A program made the translations under genes and the position numbers. The notes beneath the pieces are model-generated. The model searched no databases. It saw nothing but the letters and a program-made list of their open reading frames with translations, and was not told the origin of the DNA. 64,000 bases of DNA. Origin: a virus. Positions 53,904 through 62,456 of the stretch are shown piece after piece. The first letter of the stretch is position 1; each line of letters begins with the position of its first letter. The stretch is taken from positions 20,105 to 84,104 of IMG/VR virus record IMGVR_UViG_3300042522_000315. The stretch is one strand, 5' to 3'.

Positions 53904-54353
53904 ATGAATAAGTTTTTTGTTATGTTGGCTGTGATGGCTGCTGCAATTTTTATGCTGGCTACAGGTGCTAAGGCTGGTGCAGAACCTCTTGGTGAACATC
54001 AAGTGATTATTCGAATTGATAAGTCAGAACAGAAGATGTATGTAGAAACTCCTACTGATTATTTTGAGTGGGACGTTTCTACTGGTCGTAAGGGCTATCG
54101 CACTCCTACTGGTGTGTATCAACCGTATCTTGTAAAGAAGATGCACTACTCACGTAAGTATGATAATGCGCCGATGCCTCACTCTATCTTCTTTCACGGT
54201 GGTTATGCAATTCACGCAACAACAGAAGTAAAGAAGCTTGGTAATCCAGCATCACACGGTTGTGTTCGTCTTAGTCCTCAGAATGCGCGCTGGCTGTATC
54301 ACATCGTAAATGAGTATGGTAAGTATAATACATATATAGAGATAGTAGAATAA
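53904..54353 (+). CDS. secreted L,D-transpeptidase (YkuD domain)
   Basis: 149 aa. A signal peptide (about 1-24, ending TGAKAGA) is followed by the YkuD fold: VIIRIDKSEQKMYV, TPTGVYQP, IFFHGGYAIHATT and the active-site ASHGCVRLSP with catalytic Cys. It cross-links or modifies host peptidoglycan in the periplasm. Phage use may be envelope reinforcement or superinfection block (inference). Confidence 0.9.
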   Translation: MNKFFVMLAVMAAAIFMLATGAKAGAEPLGEHQVIIRIDKSEQKMYVETPTDYFEWDVSTGRKGYRTPTGVYQPYLVKKMHYSRKYDNAPMPHSIFFHGGYAIHATTEVKKLGNPASHGCVRLSPQNARWLYHIVNEYGKYNTYIEIVE

Positions 54354-54365
54354 AGGAATAAACAA

Positions 54366-54650
54366 ATGAAGACTTTAATTGCAGCCGTTCTTTCAATTGC
54401 TATGATTGCAGCAACCATTCCAGTAGCAAATGCAGATAACTCAGAAGAAGTTATTATCGGTGTTCTTGGTGGTGCATTAGGCGGACTTATCATTGGTGAA
54501 GCGATTGGTGGTCATCGCCATCGTGAGCGTGTCGTAGAGCGTCAGTATATCTACGTTGATCCTGAACCATATTGCTATGAGAAGCGCGTTCGTATTTGGG
54601 ATCCATATAGGGATCGTTATGTAAGAAAGATTAAGGTTATTTGTGAATAA
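54366..54650 (+). CDS. secreted glycine-zipper protein
   Basis: 94 aa. A signal peptide (about 1-23, ending PVANA) precedes a Gly-rich helix IIGVLGGALGGLIIGEAIGG typical of glycine-zipper 2TM/YMGG-type domains. An Arg/Tyr-rich tail with two Cys follows. Possible outer-membrane-associated stress-type protein. It ends exactly where tRNA-Ser begins. Confidence 0.75.
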   Translation: MKTLIAAVLSIAMIAATIPVANADNSEEVIIGVLGGALGGLIIGEAIGGHRHRERVVERQYIYVDPEPYCYEKRVRIWDPYRDRYVRKIKVICE

Positions 54651-54740
54651 GGAAGGTTGGCCGAGAGGCCGAAGGCACCTCACTGCTAACGAGGCGACCG
54701 GTAAAACGGTCCGAGGGTTCGAATCCCTCACCTTCCGCCA
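54651..54740 (+). tRNA. tRNA-Ser(GCT)
   Basis: Acceptor GGAAGGT/ACCTTCC, anticodon arm CCTCA-CTGCTAA-CGAGG (top pair mismatched), long variable arm (ACCGGTAAAACGGTC), T-loop TTCGAAT, CCA. Confidence 0.9.
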
Positions 54741-54741
54741 T

Positions 54742-54749
54742 CTAAATAT
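54742..54749 (+). promoter_or_regulatory. late-type box CTAAATAT
   Basis: 2 nt after tRNA-Ser and 23 nt before the Dps start; ribosome site AGGAGA. Confidence 0.5.
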
Positions 54750-54771
54750 AGATGAATATTAGGAGAAGTAA

Positions 54772-55215
54772 ATGGATGAACTAGTAGAGAAGATGAAAGT
54801 TGTTTTAGCATCAACTTTCGCAGCAAAGCTTAAAGCACAGAGCTATCACTGGAACGTCATAGGTTCTGATTTTCCACAGCTACACGAGTTCTTTGCGACC
54901 ATTTATGAAGACTACGAAGGTGCAGTTGATCCTTTAGCAGAACATATTCGTCAGCTAGATGCATTTGCTCCTGCAACTCTTGGTAGGATGAAAGAGTTGT
55001 CTGTTATCATGGAAGATGAGAAGATTCCTACAGCAGACAAGATGTTATCAAATCTACAAGTGTGTAATGAAAATTTAATGAACACTGTAGTTGAAGCATA
55101 CAATATGGCTGAAAGTCAGAAGAAGTTTGGTCTTTCTAACTATCTACAAGATCGTATAACAGCACATGAAAAGTTGAACTGGATGATTAAGGCAACTCTT
55201 GGTAAAAAAGCTTAA
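54772..55215 (+). CDS. Dps/ferritin-like protein
   Basis: 147 aa four-helix bundle. KLKAQSYHWNVIGSDFPQLHEFFATIYEDYEGAVDPLAEHIR carries the Dps ferroxidase ligands (H..W..G..F..LH..F and D..A.). It oxidises iron and may protect DNA. The N-terminus is short without a lysine-rich tail, so DNA binding is uncertain. A terminator follows. Confidence 0.9.
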   Translation: MDELVEKMKVVLASTFAAKLKAQSYHWNVIGSDFPQLHEFFATIYEDYEGAVDPLAEHIRQLDAFAPATLGRMKELSVIMEDEKIPTADKMLSNLQVCNENLMNTVVEAYNMAESQKKFGLSNYLQDRITAHEKLNWMIKATLGKKA

Positions 55216-55236
55216 TCATAAATCAAATATATACTG

Positions 55237-55258
55237 GGGCGCTTCGGCGCCCTTTTTT
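55237..55258 (+). terminator. strong intrinsic terminator
   Basis: GGGCGC-TTCG-GCGCCC followed by six T, directly after the Dps gene. Confidence 0.92.
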
Positions 55259-55274
55259 ATTACAGGAAAATGAA

Positions 55275-55472
55275 ATGAGCTTAATTGATATATTGAAAAA
55301 GAATAATGAGATGTCAGAAACAAGACTTACAATATGCAACGAATGTGAACATCTCAGAAAGAGTGTTATGCAGTGCAATAAGTGTGGTTGTTTCATGACA
55401 GCAAAAGTAAGATTTCCTTCTTCATCATGTCCTATTGGTAAATGGGAACGTGAGGAAGAGATAAATACTTGA
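55275..55472 (+). CDS. small Cys-rich conserved phage protein
   Basis: 65 aa. ICNECEHLRKSVMQCNKCGCFM and SCPIGKW give a CxxC..CxxCxC..C pattern found in many phages; likely zinc binding. Function unknown. Shares its stop with the start of the next gene. Confidence 0.75.
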   Translation: MSLIDILKKNNEMSETRLTICNECEHLRKSVMQCNKCGCFMTAKVRFPSSSCPIGKWEREEEINT

Positions 55473-56651
55473 ATGGCTAATATAAATCAAATCATACCAA
55501 AAATGACAGATCAGAAGTTTCGTGCTAACATCAAGGCAATTGGTGTTATTGGCTACGATATTGTCAGTTCTAGTTCAATCATTCTTTATGGCTCAACAAA
55601 ATCAAGATCAGATAAGAGACAGGTACTTATTGAACTTGCTGAAAATCTAAAGTCATATGGTGCAAAATACGTACCAGATAAAACGACAGGTTATGTTGCT
55701 GTTGGTGGTACAAAAATCATGCTTAAGCCAGATCGTGCTGGCGGTGGTATAAGTTTGAAATCAAACTTTTTTGGTTCAAACATAACCAAGATAGTCGATA
55801 AGAATATATCATTTGGTTCTTACTACACTTCTGTTGTTACCGCAATAAACACAACAAACAAACTAAGTGATATGCAGAAAGAAGTATTGCTTGTACTTGC
55901 TGAAGAAGCTGTAAATCCTTCACAAGAGATTAAAGCAAAAGTGAAGAATACTCTCAAATACGTAGGACAAACACTACCGATATCGTCTATCAATAATGAC
56001 TTTGCAGAAGTTCTTGGACCTCTGGCTGTTGTGAACAGAGGTCTTTTGCCTATTGATGCCAGCTCTGCCACTGTAAGAGTTGCAGGCACTTCAGATGAAG
56101 CACTTGTTGATTATAAGATCACAGATGCAAGTTCTGAATATAAGATATCAACGCAATCAGGTACAATCACAAACATAGAAAAACCAGATGATCTAGTTGA
56201 TGCGATAGAAAAGAATGGCATGACAGATCAAAATTTCTATTTCAGAAAATGGGGTAGAACACCACAATATAAAGTTCTTAAGATCATTCAACGAGCTTCA
56301 ATGAACCAAGGTCCAATTGAAGCTGCAATGTGGCTCAGAGAAAATGGGTATGATTCTTATTTTTCATGGTTGAAAAATGCTGAATACTCAGAAGAAGTCA
56401 GACAGAGATGTGAAGAAACGCTGGTAAGATTATCAGCAGAAGCTTTGAACTTCACAGACATCTTTGCCGATGCAATCAAAACTAAAGTCTATTATGTTAG
56501 ATTTAGAGTATCTCTGACAGGTGATATGGAATGGAAACTTGTTGAGAATGCAGAAGACAGAAGAGAAAAAAGAAAAGTGTTAAGCAGAGTTGTTTTTTCT
56601 ACTAGCAATTCTGTAAAAAGAGCAAGACAGAAAATAGGATTTCGTGTGTGA
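55473..56651 (+). CDS. probable structural protein of the late block, unknown
   Basis: 392 aa. An N-terminal half VIGYDIVSSSSIILYG...KTTGYVAVGGTKIMLKP is beta-rich. The C-terminal half is helical and charged. No enzyme motif is seen. It overlaps neighbours on both sides (TGATG and stop/start), so it forms an operon with the next three genes. A GATAAATAC box just before it is too close to serve it. Confidence 0.55.
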   Translation: MANINQIIPKMTDQKFRANIKAIGVIGYDIVSSSSIILYGSTKSRSDKRQVLIELAENLKSYGAKYVPDKTTGYVAVGGTKIMLKPDRAGGGISLKSNFFGSNITKIVDKNISFGSYYTSVVTAINTTNKLSDMQKEVLLVLAEEAVNPSQEIKAKVKNTLKYVGQTLPISSINNDFAEVLGPLAVVNRGLLPIDASSATVRVAGTSDEALVDYKITDASSEYKISTQSGTITNIEKPDDLVDAIEKNGMTDQNFYFRKWGRTPQYKVLKIIQRASMNQGPIEAAMWLRENGYDSYFSWLKNAEYSEEVRQRCEETLVRLSAEALNFTDIFADAIKTKVYYVRFRVSLTGDMEWKLVENAEDRREKRKVLSRVVFSTSNSVKRARQKIGFRV

Positions 56652-57160
56652 TGTCAGATAGAAAAATAAAAATAGAGAACATCGAAGACGAGGTAATCAA
56701 TGGCGGATTGGCAGGAACAAGAAGGTCCTTATCCATTCTACAGTCTTATATTGATGGTGCTGCTAATCACTCTGATGGTTTCATGTCTAAAATGAGTAAT
56801 GAAGAAAGAAAAAAATTGACTGAAATTACATCACAAGCGAACGCACTTTTCAAGACCATATCATCAAGAACATTGAACATGATTTCTACAAACGAAACGT
56901 ACAGAAATCATATCAGAGATTGGAAAAGATCACACGGTGTGACACAAAACACAAAAGGTTCTGTTGCAGGACTCATATCACATGTAGAAAGCATGATGAA
57001 CAAGTCAATCATATCATCAAAGAGAAGTGATACAAGACGCAAAAGAGAAGTTGAAAAGAAAATTGTCATGACATTCTACAAATCAAACAAAGATGATATC
57101 AAAAAGATATTTGATTTACAAAATCTGTTCATTCAAGCCAAGAAGATAATAGACAAATGA
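56651..57160 (+). CDS. helical protein, unknown
   Basis: 169 aa, Lys/Ser-rich and helical (NEERKKLTEITSQANALFKTI; TRRKREVEKKIVMTFYK). It is in the late block and coupled on both sides. No known family. Confidence 0.6.
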   Translation: MSDRKIKIENIEDEVINGGLAGTRRSLSILQSYIDGAANHSDGFMSKMSNEERKKLTEITSQANALFKTISSRTLNMISTNETYRNHIRDWKRSHGVTQNTKGSVAGLISHVESMMNKSIISSKRSDTRRKREVEKKIVMTFYKSNKDDIKKIFDLQNLFIQAKKIIDK

Positions 57161-57612
57161 AATATACCAAAGAACAAATAGAAGTGCCTAAGATCGGCAT
57201 GACGTTTAGCAGAAATCTAATGCCTCAAATAGACAGTCATAAGATAGATGAATATCTTAAGTATCTCTCTGATAAGAATATCAATCATGTGAAACAGAAA
57301 CTACCAACAAAAGAGTTGAAGTCTACACAGATGGAGTTCGACAAAGACAAGGTAGCAGAGATGATAAACAATAAAGCTTCTATCAAACCTATCATAGTAT
57401 CAAATGATGGGTACATTCTTGATGGTCATCATCGTTGGTTGGCTGACTATAATAAAGATAAGAATGCAGAGACATCTGCTATCGTTGTTAATCTACCTAT
57501 ATTAGAGCTTATGAGAGTATCAAAATACTACAATGGTGTTGAATCTAAACCTATAATGGAAAGCATCAAAAGAGTTGTTAGAAGAGCAGCTAGAGAAAGA
57601 CTTTATAAATGA
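57157..57612 (+). CDS. ParB/sulfiredoxin-fold protein
   Basis: 151 aa. IKPIIVSNDGYILDGHHRWLA near residues 84-104 is the ParB-like nuclease/Srx motif (GxxxDGHHR). The C-terminus is basic. In phages such proteins may act as nucleases or bind nucleotides (CTP). Its job in a structural operon is unclear. Confidence 0.7.
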   Translation: MKYTKEQIEVPKIGMTFSRNLMPQIDSHKIDEYLKYLSDKNINHVKQKLPTKELKSTQMEFDKDKVAEMINNKASIKPIIVSNDGYILDGHHRWLADYNKDKNAETSAIVVNLPILELMRVSKYYNGVESKPIMESIKRVVRRAARERLYK

Positions 57613-57746
57613 ATTTTTATCGTGAAATAGCAAATGTCATTTGGTTCAAGCTGAAAGGTGTAAAAGTACCTGAGAGTTATGATGACGATGAATGTAAGAG
57701 AATAGTAGATAGTTACTGGCACAAAGCCATGGAATCAGAACAGTAA
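57609..57746 (+). CDS. 45-aa protein, unknown
   Basis: MNFYREIANVIWFKLKGVKV then an acidic YDDDECKRIVDSYW. ATGA overlap with the ParB-like gene. No family known. Confidence 0.6.
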   Translation: MNFYREIANVIWFKLKGVKVPESYDDDECKRIVDSYWHKAMESEQ

Positions 57747-57750
57747 AATA

Positions 57751-57786
57751 CTAAATACTCTATAAGAATTGTATATTCCTATAGAG
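57751..57786 (+). promoter_or_regulatory. late box CTAAATAC with adjoining hairpin
   Basis: CTAAATAC at 57751-57758. CTCTATA (57758-57764) can pair with TATAGAG (57780-57786), partly covering the GAGGG ribosome site of the 57792 gene. Confidence 0.55.
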
Positions 57787-57791
57787 GGAAA

Positions 57792-60707
57792 ATGAAAAAT
57801 TTAAAATCAATATATGAACAGGTCAAACAGTCTGGCCGTCAAAAAACTCTTCTAAATGAAGAAGTTACAAGAAAAGAACTAGCACCCATGCTTGATTCTT
57901 TTGTTTCTTTTGCTTCAGATAAGCTAGGTCTAAAGTCTCTCCCAAACATCAGATATAAAGATGAAAGCGACGATTACAACTCGTTTGCTGCATATAGTCC
58001 TGTCTCAAATGAACTCTCTATCTGCACAATGAACAGGCATCCAATGGATATATTCCGTTCTGTTGCTCACGAACTTGTACACCACAAGCAGAATGAAGAT
58101 GGTCGTTTAGGAAAAGATATAGCCAAAGAAGGTGAGACAGGTTCAGATATCGAAAACGAAGCAAACGCTGAAGCAGGTAAGATCATGCGCTGGTTTGCTA
58201 GAGCCAATCCTTCTATGTTCAGTAAGAGTTATGTGATAGAAGATCACGCTGCCAATCATGCATCTGGTGGTGAAATCAGAGGTATGGGATATGTGACCGG
58301 TGATTCTTCACCAACAGTGACTTCACATTATTTAATACAAAATATTGCTGATACCGAGAAAATGAAGTCTAATCATACCAACAATTTGTGGCAAGGTCAA
58401 CTTCGTGATTGGATGGATGATGAAGAGGAAGAAGAATATAAAGGCAAACAACTTGCTGAAGGTATCAATGATCCCGCAAAGTTGAAAGCTGTGTTTCTTG
58501 CTGGTGGACCAGGTTCAGGTAAAGACTTTGTTATGAAGAGATCACTAACAGGTCATGGTCTAAGAGAAATTAATTCTGATAAAGCACTAGAACACTTGAT
58601 GAGAAGAGGCGGTCTTGATTTTGAGATGCCTGAATCTGAAAAATATGAAAGAGAAAAGCTTTTAGGTAGAGCCAGAGAGATCAGAAAAGCAACTGAACGA
58701 TCTACACTTGCCGGTCGTCAAGGACACATCATCAATGGTACAGCAGAAAGCGTAGATCATATACAGTCAATCAAAGACAGACTTGAAGGTCTTGGCTATG
58801 AAACAATGATGGTTTTCGTAGACACATCCAATGAAGTCTCAAAGCTAAGAAATAGAGCTAGAGGTAAAAAAGGTGAGAGAAAAGTACCTGACGGCACAGA
58901 CAAGAGTGGTATACCAGATGGTTCAAAAGACATTCGTCAATGGAAGTGGAGTGCCGCTCAAGAAAATAAAGAAACTTTCAGAAAGCTTTTTGGTGATAAT
59001 AAATTTACGACGATTGATAATACAGCAGACTATAACAAAGCAACACCAGAAGAAAAAGAAAAGCTTGACGGTCACTTTGATCGTGTAAGAAACATGGTAT
59101 CTCAATTTGCTCAAGGTCCAGTAAAGACTCCTGAAGGTCAACAGTGGATAAAGAGTGAGACACAGAAAAGAGGTATCACAAAGTTTGTACCACCAAAGAC
59201 AGTATTGAGTCCACAAGCAGACAGATCAGTCGAATCACCAAAAGCATATTTAAGACCACCAGCAGAACAGTTGATGCAAGCGAGACGCTACGGTATGTCT
59301 TATTATGGAAATAATCAGTTCGGTAGAAACATTGGTGGTAAAAGAGAAATTTTCACACAAAAGAACGGTAAGTTCCAAAGAAACATTAGTGAAGACTTGC
59401 GTAAGTGGTTCAGCAAAACACATCCAGAAGGTGATTGGAAAAGAATTAATAGTAAAGGTGAAGCAATAGGTCCTTGTGCAAGAGAACCAGGTGAACCAAA
59501 ACCAAAGTGTATGTCAAAGAAGAAGAGAGCGCAGCTTTCGAAAAAAGAAAGAGCATCGGCTGTTGTAGCTAAAAGAAAACACGATCCAAATCCAGAAAGA
59601 AAAGGTCAACCTATCAATGTTTCAAATTTTGGTAAGGGCAAATTAACTAAGGAAGAAACAATGAGATATCTAGAAGAAAAAAATGTCCCTACTAATCCAG
59701 GACTATGGTCAAAAGCAAAGTCATTGGCCAAATCAAAGTTTGATGTGTATCCATCTGCCTATGCGAACGGTTGGGCATCAAAGTGGTATAAGTCAAAAGG
59801 TGGTGGTTGGAAAGCAGTAAATGAAGAAAGAGGATCTTGTTGGGACGGATACAAGATGGAAGGTATGAAGAAGAAGGGGTACCGTATGGTGCCTAATTGT
59901 GTTCCAGTCAATGAAGATATCAATGAGAACTTTGAAGATTATATTAAAATTCCTTCTAATAGAGAAGTTGGTTCAAACTCACTAGCGATGATCTACAAGA
60001 CAATGACACCTGGTCAAGAACCTAATGCAGAAGTACCAGATGCAAGAAAAAGAAAGAAGTTAGCACAAGAAGATGCTGGTCTACCAAAAGGTGCATTTGA
60101 TCTTGCATCTATGAACGATGGTCTTGGACCTACATTCTCACTAAGAGCATCACCAGCACTTGTTACTGGATTCTCTCAGATTGGTAGCACACTTGCAGAA
60201 GCTGCACCATCAATTCGTAAGTGGGCACTTAAAGAAAATACACAAAGAAAGTTCTTTGAAAAGTATGGTGAAGCTGCACTAACAAAGCTATTAGAAGCAT
60301 GTGAAAGACTTCAAGAAGCTGGTTGTGGTTGTGAACATTCTGGAACAAAATCTATCAGAAAGCTTAGAGAGTCCTTCGATAAAGGTATTATGGACATAAA
60401 ACCAATTGGTATTGGTATGTATAGACCTCATATGGAAGTTGATGAAGACTGGCAGAAAGTTAATCGTAAAGACAAGACAGATGGTCTAAGTCAAGCTGCT
60501 GTCAATGCATATCGCCGTGAAAATCCTGGTTCAAAACTACAGACAGCAGTAACTGAAAAGAAACCAACAGGCAAAAGAAAGAAGCGCAGATTGTCATTCT
60601 GTCGCCGTATGAAAGGCATGAAGAAGCGTTTGACTTCTGCTAAGACAGCCAGAGACCCAGATTCAGATATCAACAGAGCACTCCGTAGATGGAATTGCGA
60701 AGAATAG
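57792..60707 (+). CDS. 971-aa multidomain internal virion protein
   Basis: Domains in order: tag-like start with LLNEE (about 21-25); zinc-peptidase-like SVAHELVHHKQ near 91; P-loop FLAGGPGSGKDFVM near 236 (zeta-toxin/kinase type); DUF5872-like LRKWFSKTHPEGDWK..GPCAREPG near 535 and a second WYKSKGGGWK near 665; DUF6321-like SFCRRMKGMKKRLTSAKTARDP at the end. Several (L/V)xE sites lie between domains. A packaged, possibly processed multi-effector is inferred. Ends in TAG. Confidence 0.65.
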   Translation: MKNLKSIYEQVKQSGRQKTLLNEEVTRKELAPMLDSFVSFASDKLGLKSLPNIRYKDESDDYNSFAAYSPVSNELSICTMNRHPMDIFRSVAHELVHHKQNEDGRLGKDIAKEGETGSDIENEANAEAGKIMRWFARANPSMFSKSYVIEDHAANHASGGEIRGMGYVTGDSSPTVTSHYLIQNIADTEKMKSNHTNNLWQGQLRDWMDDEEEEEYKGKQLAEGINDPAKLKAVFLAGGPGSGKDFVMKRSLTGHGLREINSDKALEHLMRRGGLDFEMPESEKYEREKLLGRAREIRKATERSTLAGRQGHIINGTAESVDHIQSIKDRLEGLGYETMMVFVDTSNEVSKLRNRARGKKGERKVPDGTDKSGIPDGSKDIRQWKWSAAQENKETFRKLFGDNKFTTIDNTADYNKATPEEKEKLDGHFDRVRNMVSQFAQGPVKTPEGQQWIKSETQKRGITKFVPPKTVLSPQADRSVESPKAYLRPPAEQLMQARRYGMSYYGNNQFGRNIGGKREIFTQKNGKFQRNISEDLRKWFSKTHPEGDWKRINSKGEAIGPCAREPGEPKPKCMSKKKRAQLSKKERASAVVAKRKHDPNPERKGQPINVSNFGKGKLTKEETMRYLEEKNVPTNPGLWSKAKSLAKSKFDVYPSAYANGWASKWYKSKGGGWKAVNEERGSCWDGYKMEGMKKKGYRMVPNCVPVNEDINENFEDYIKIPSNREVGSNSLAMIYKTMTPGQEPNAEVPDARKRKKLAQEDAGLPKGAFDLASMNDGLGPTFSLRASPALVTGFSQIGSTLAEAAPSIRKWALKENTQRKFFEKYGEAALTKLLEACERLQEAGCGCEHSGTKSIRKLRESFDKGIMDIKPIGIGMYRPHMEVDEDWQKVNRKDKTDGLSQAAVNAYRRENPGSKLQTAVTEKKPTGKRKKRRLSFCRRMKGMKKRLTSAKTARDPDSDINRALRRWNCEE

Positions 60708-60712
60708 AATTC

Positions 60713-60720
60713 AATAAATA
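60713..60720 (+). promoter_or_regulatory. late-type box AATAAATA
   Basis: AATAAATATAG 27 nt before the start at 60748; AAAGGA site between. Confidence 0.5.
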
Positions 60721-60747
60721 TAGATAAACCAAAAAGGAATAACAACA

Positions 60748-62034
60748 ATGCTTAATAAGAAAGATCCGTTGATCGAATCAGTACAGAAGATCATGCTTGA
60801 AAATGAGATTCGTCGCACAGTAACCAAGAACTTAAACGAAGAACTTGGTATTCAGTCTATCAATAACCTACCTCATGAGCTTCATGAAAAGTACACTGCT
60901 ATTCTTGAGCAGAACATTACCGCTGCTCTTCTTGATGAAAAAGTTCAGATGACAAAGCAACAATTCGCTAGTCTTGATGGTAAACCAGAGTTTACAGGTA
61001 GAGATTTAGAACTTGCTCGTGCTGGTCATCATAAGAAGCTTGCCGCTGCCGGTAAGCTAGAAGAGCAAGATAAGTCAGAAGCAGATGTAACCTCACCATC
61101 ATCTATTGGCATAAAGAAACCAGACTATGCAACAGGTACACCTGATTATGCAAAAGACAAAGTACAGACTGTAAATCTTGTAGGTAAAAGAAATAATCTT
61201 GCTCCAGGCATGGGTAGAGCTGAAAATATCGCAAAGCAAGGTGATTCAGTTGTAACAAGAACTGGTAAAAACTCTTCTTCAGTTTCACCAAGCACAATGA
61301 AAGAAGAACAACTTAATGAGCTATCTCCAGGAACATATGCAGGTTATCTCGCTAAGGCTGATTCAGATGTTGATACTGCTCAGGAATTCAATAGAACATA
61401 TTACAGAAAGCCAGAGACAGGTAGAAGAGCTATCTTGAGTAAATATAATAAAGGAATTGAAAGAGCTACATCATCACTTTATAAAAAAGGTATGAGTTCT
61501 AAGGAAATGGAAGATGCTGTTCGTTCTGCTCGTAAAAAAATTCCTGATATGGAACCAAAGAAAATTCTACCACGTAATGTAAAAGAAGAACAATTTGATG
61601 AAAATTGGGGTGATAAACCACCAAAATCTGAAAGAGAAGGATATTCAAAAGATCCAGAAGATGGTAAATGGAAACCAACACATAAAATTGGTAAAAAATT
61701 AAAACAAAAATCTGAGATGGATAGACTAAAAGAAGACTATGATTCCAAGGCAAAAGAAGATAAAAGAAAAAATAAAAAGTACATTGAAAAACGTGAAAAG
61801 CATGGTCTAAAAAGCGATAGCTGGCGCGAAAGGTCTAACCTGCTTAATAAAAAAGCTGTTACTGGTATGAAAGTTGATGATTTAGGTGAAGAAATTACCG
61901 GCAAGACCGACATCGGTGATGCAATCAGAGATTTTCGCGCATCTAAGAGCAAGCAACTAGCCGGCAGAAGTTCTGAAGAACGCCGTAAGGCTGCTATTGC
62001 TGCTGTTCTTCAAGCTCGTAGAGAGAAGAAGTAA
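60748..62034 (+). CDS. low-complexity charged protein, probable internal/structural
   Basis: 428 aa, hydrophilic, with many Lys/Glu/Asp and repeated short motifs (KEEQLNELSPG, KEEQFDENWG, EEQDKSEA). KEEQ-x-(N/D)E blocks look like repeated prohead-protease sites. It starts MLNKKDPLIESVQKIM. No enzyme domain. In the late block directly after the 971-aa gene. Confidence 0.6.
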   Translation: MLNKKDPLIESVQKIMLENEIRRTVTKNLNEELGIQSINNLPHELHEKYTAILEQNITAALLDEKVQMTKQQFASLDGKPEFTGRDLELARAGHHKKLAAAGKLEEQDKSEADVTSPSSIGIKKPDYATGTPDYAKDKVQTVNLVGKRNNLAPGMGRAENIAKQGDSVVTRTGKNSSSVSPSTMKEEQLNELSPGTYAGYLAKADSDVDTAQEFNRTYYRKPETGRRAILSKYNKGIERATSSLYKKGMSSKEMEDAVRSARKKIPDMEPKKILPRNVKEEQFDENWGDKPPKSEREGYSKDPEDGKWKPTHKIGKKLKQKSEMDRLKEDYDSKAKEDKRKNKKYIEKREKHGLKSDSWRERSNLLNKKAVTGMKVDDLGEEITGKTDIGDAIRDFRASKSKQLAGRSSEERRKAAIAAVLQARREKK

Positions 62035-62039
62035 TACAC

Positions 62040-62453
62040 ATGAACAGAAAGCAACTTGCCGAAATGATCAAAGAAATTCGCAGGCAAAAGCTTGATGAAC
62101 TCATTGGGAAACCAGGTCCATTTGATCCGGCTCATCATAAAGGTACACACGGCGAAGATCCACAAAGCTCTAATCAGTATTATCATGTAAAAGAAGAAGA
62201 GCAAATTGATGAAGTTCTTGGTGGAACATATCATAAAAGAAGAAGAAGTGTGTTCTATCAGAAAAAAATACCTAGCAAAAGAACGTGGCAAAAAGCTGGT
62301 CAACAAAGAATGAAAGGCCGTTATGATGAAGAAACGATGCCTACAGGCAAGACTGACACAGGAAAACCATCTGATGTCGTTGATTTATCTCCAAAAGATA
62401 AAAGTCCTGCCAACAAAGAAATAAACATTACAAAAGAAAACAAGGAGAAGTAA
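62040..62453 (+). CDS. basic charged protein, related in style to its neighbour
   Basis: 137 aa. MNRKQLAEMIKEIRRQKLDELIG, a VKEEEQIDEVLGG motif similar to the KEEQ sites of the previous protein, and a basic tail. Probably part of the same internal-protein group. No family recognised. Confidence 0.55.
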   Translation: MNRKQLAEMIKEIRRQKLDELIGKPGPFDPAHHKGTHGEDPQSSNQYYHVKEEEQIDEVLGGTYHKRRRSVFYQKKIPSKRTWQKAGQQRMKGRYDEETMPTGKTDTGKPSDVVDLSPKDKSPANKEINITKENKEK

Positions 62454-62456
62454 CCA

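Noticed and set aside
42389-54740. CRISPR array
   Set aside because: The repeated T-arm motif GTTCGAATC recurs because of tRNAs; spacing and sequence between copies are irregular and each copy sits in a tRNA.
55461-55468. ATAAATAC just before the 55473 gene
   Set aside because: Only 5 nt before the ATG, so a late transcript would start inside the gene; not called as its promoter.
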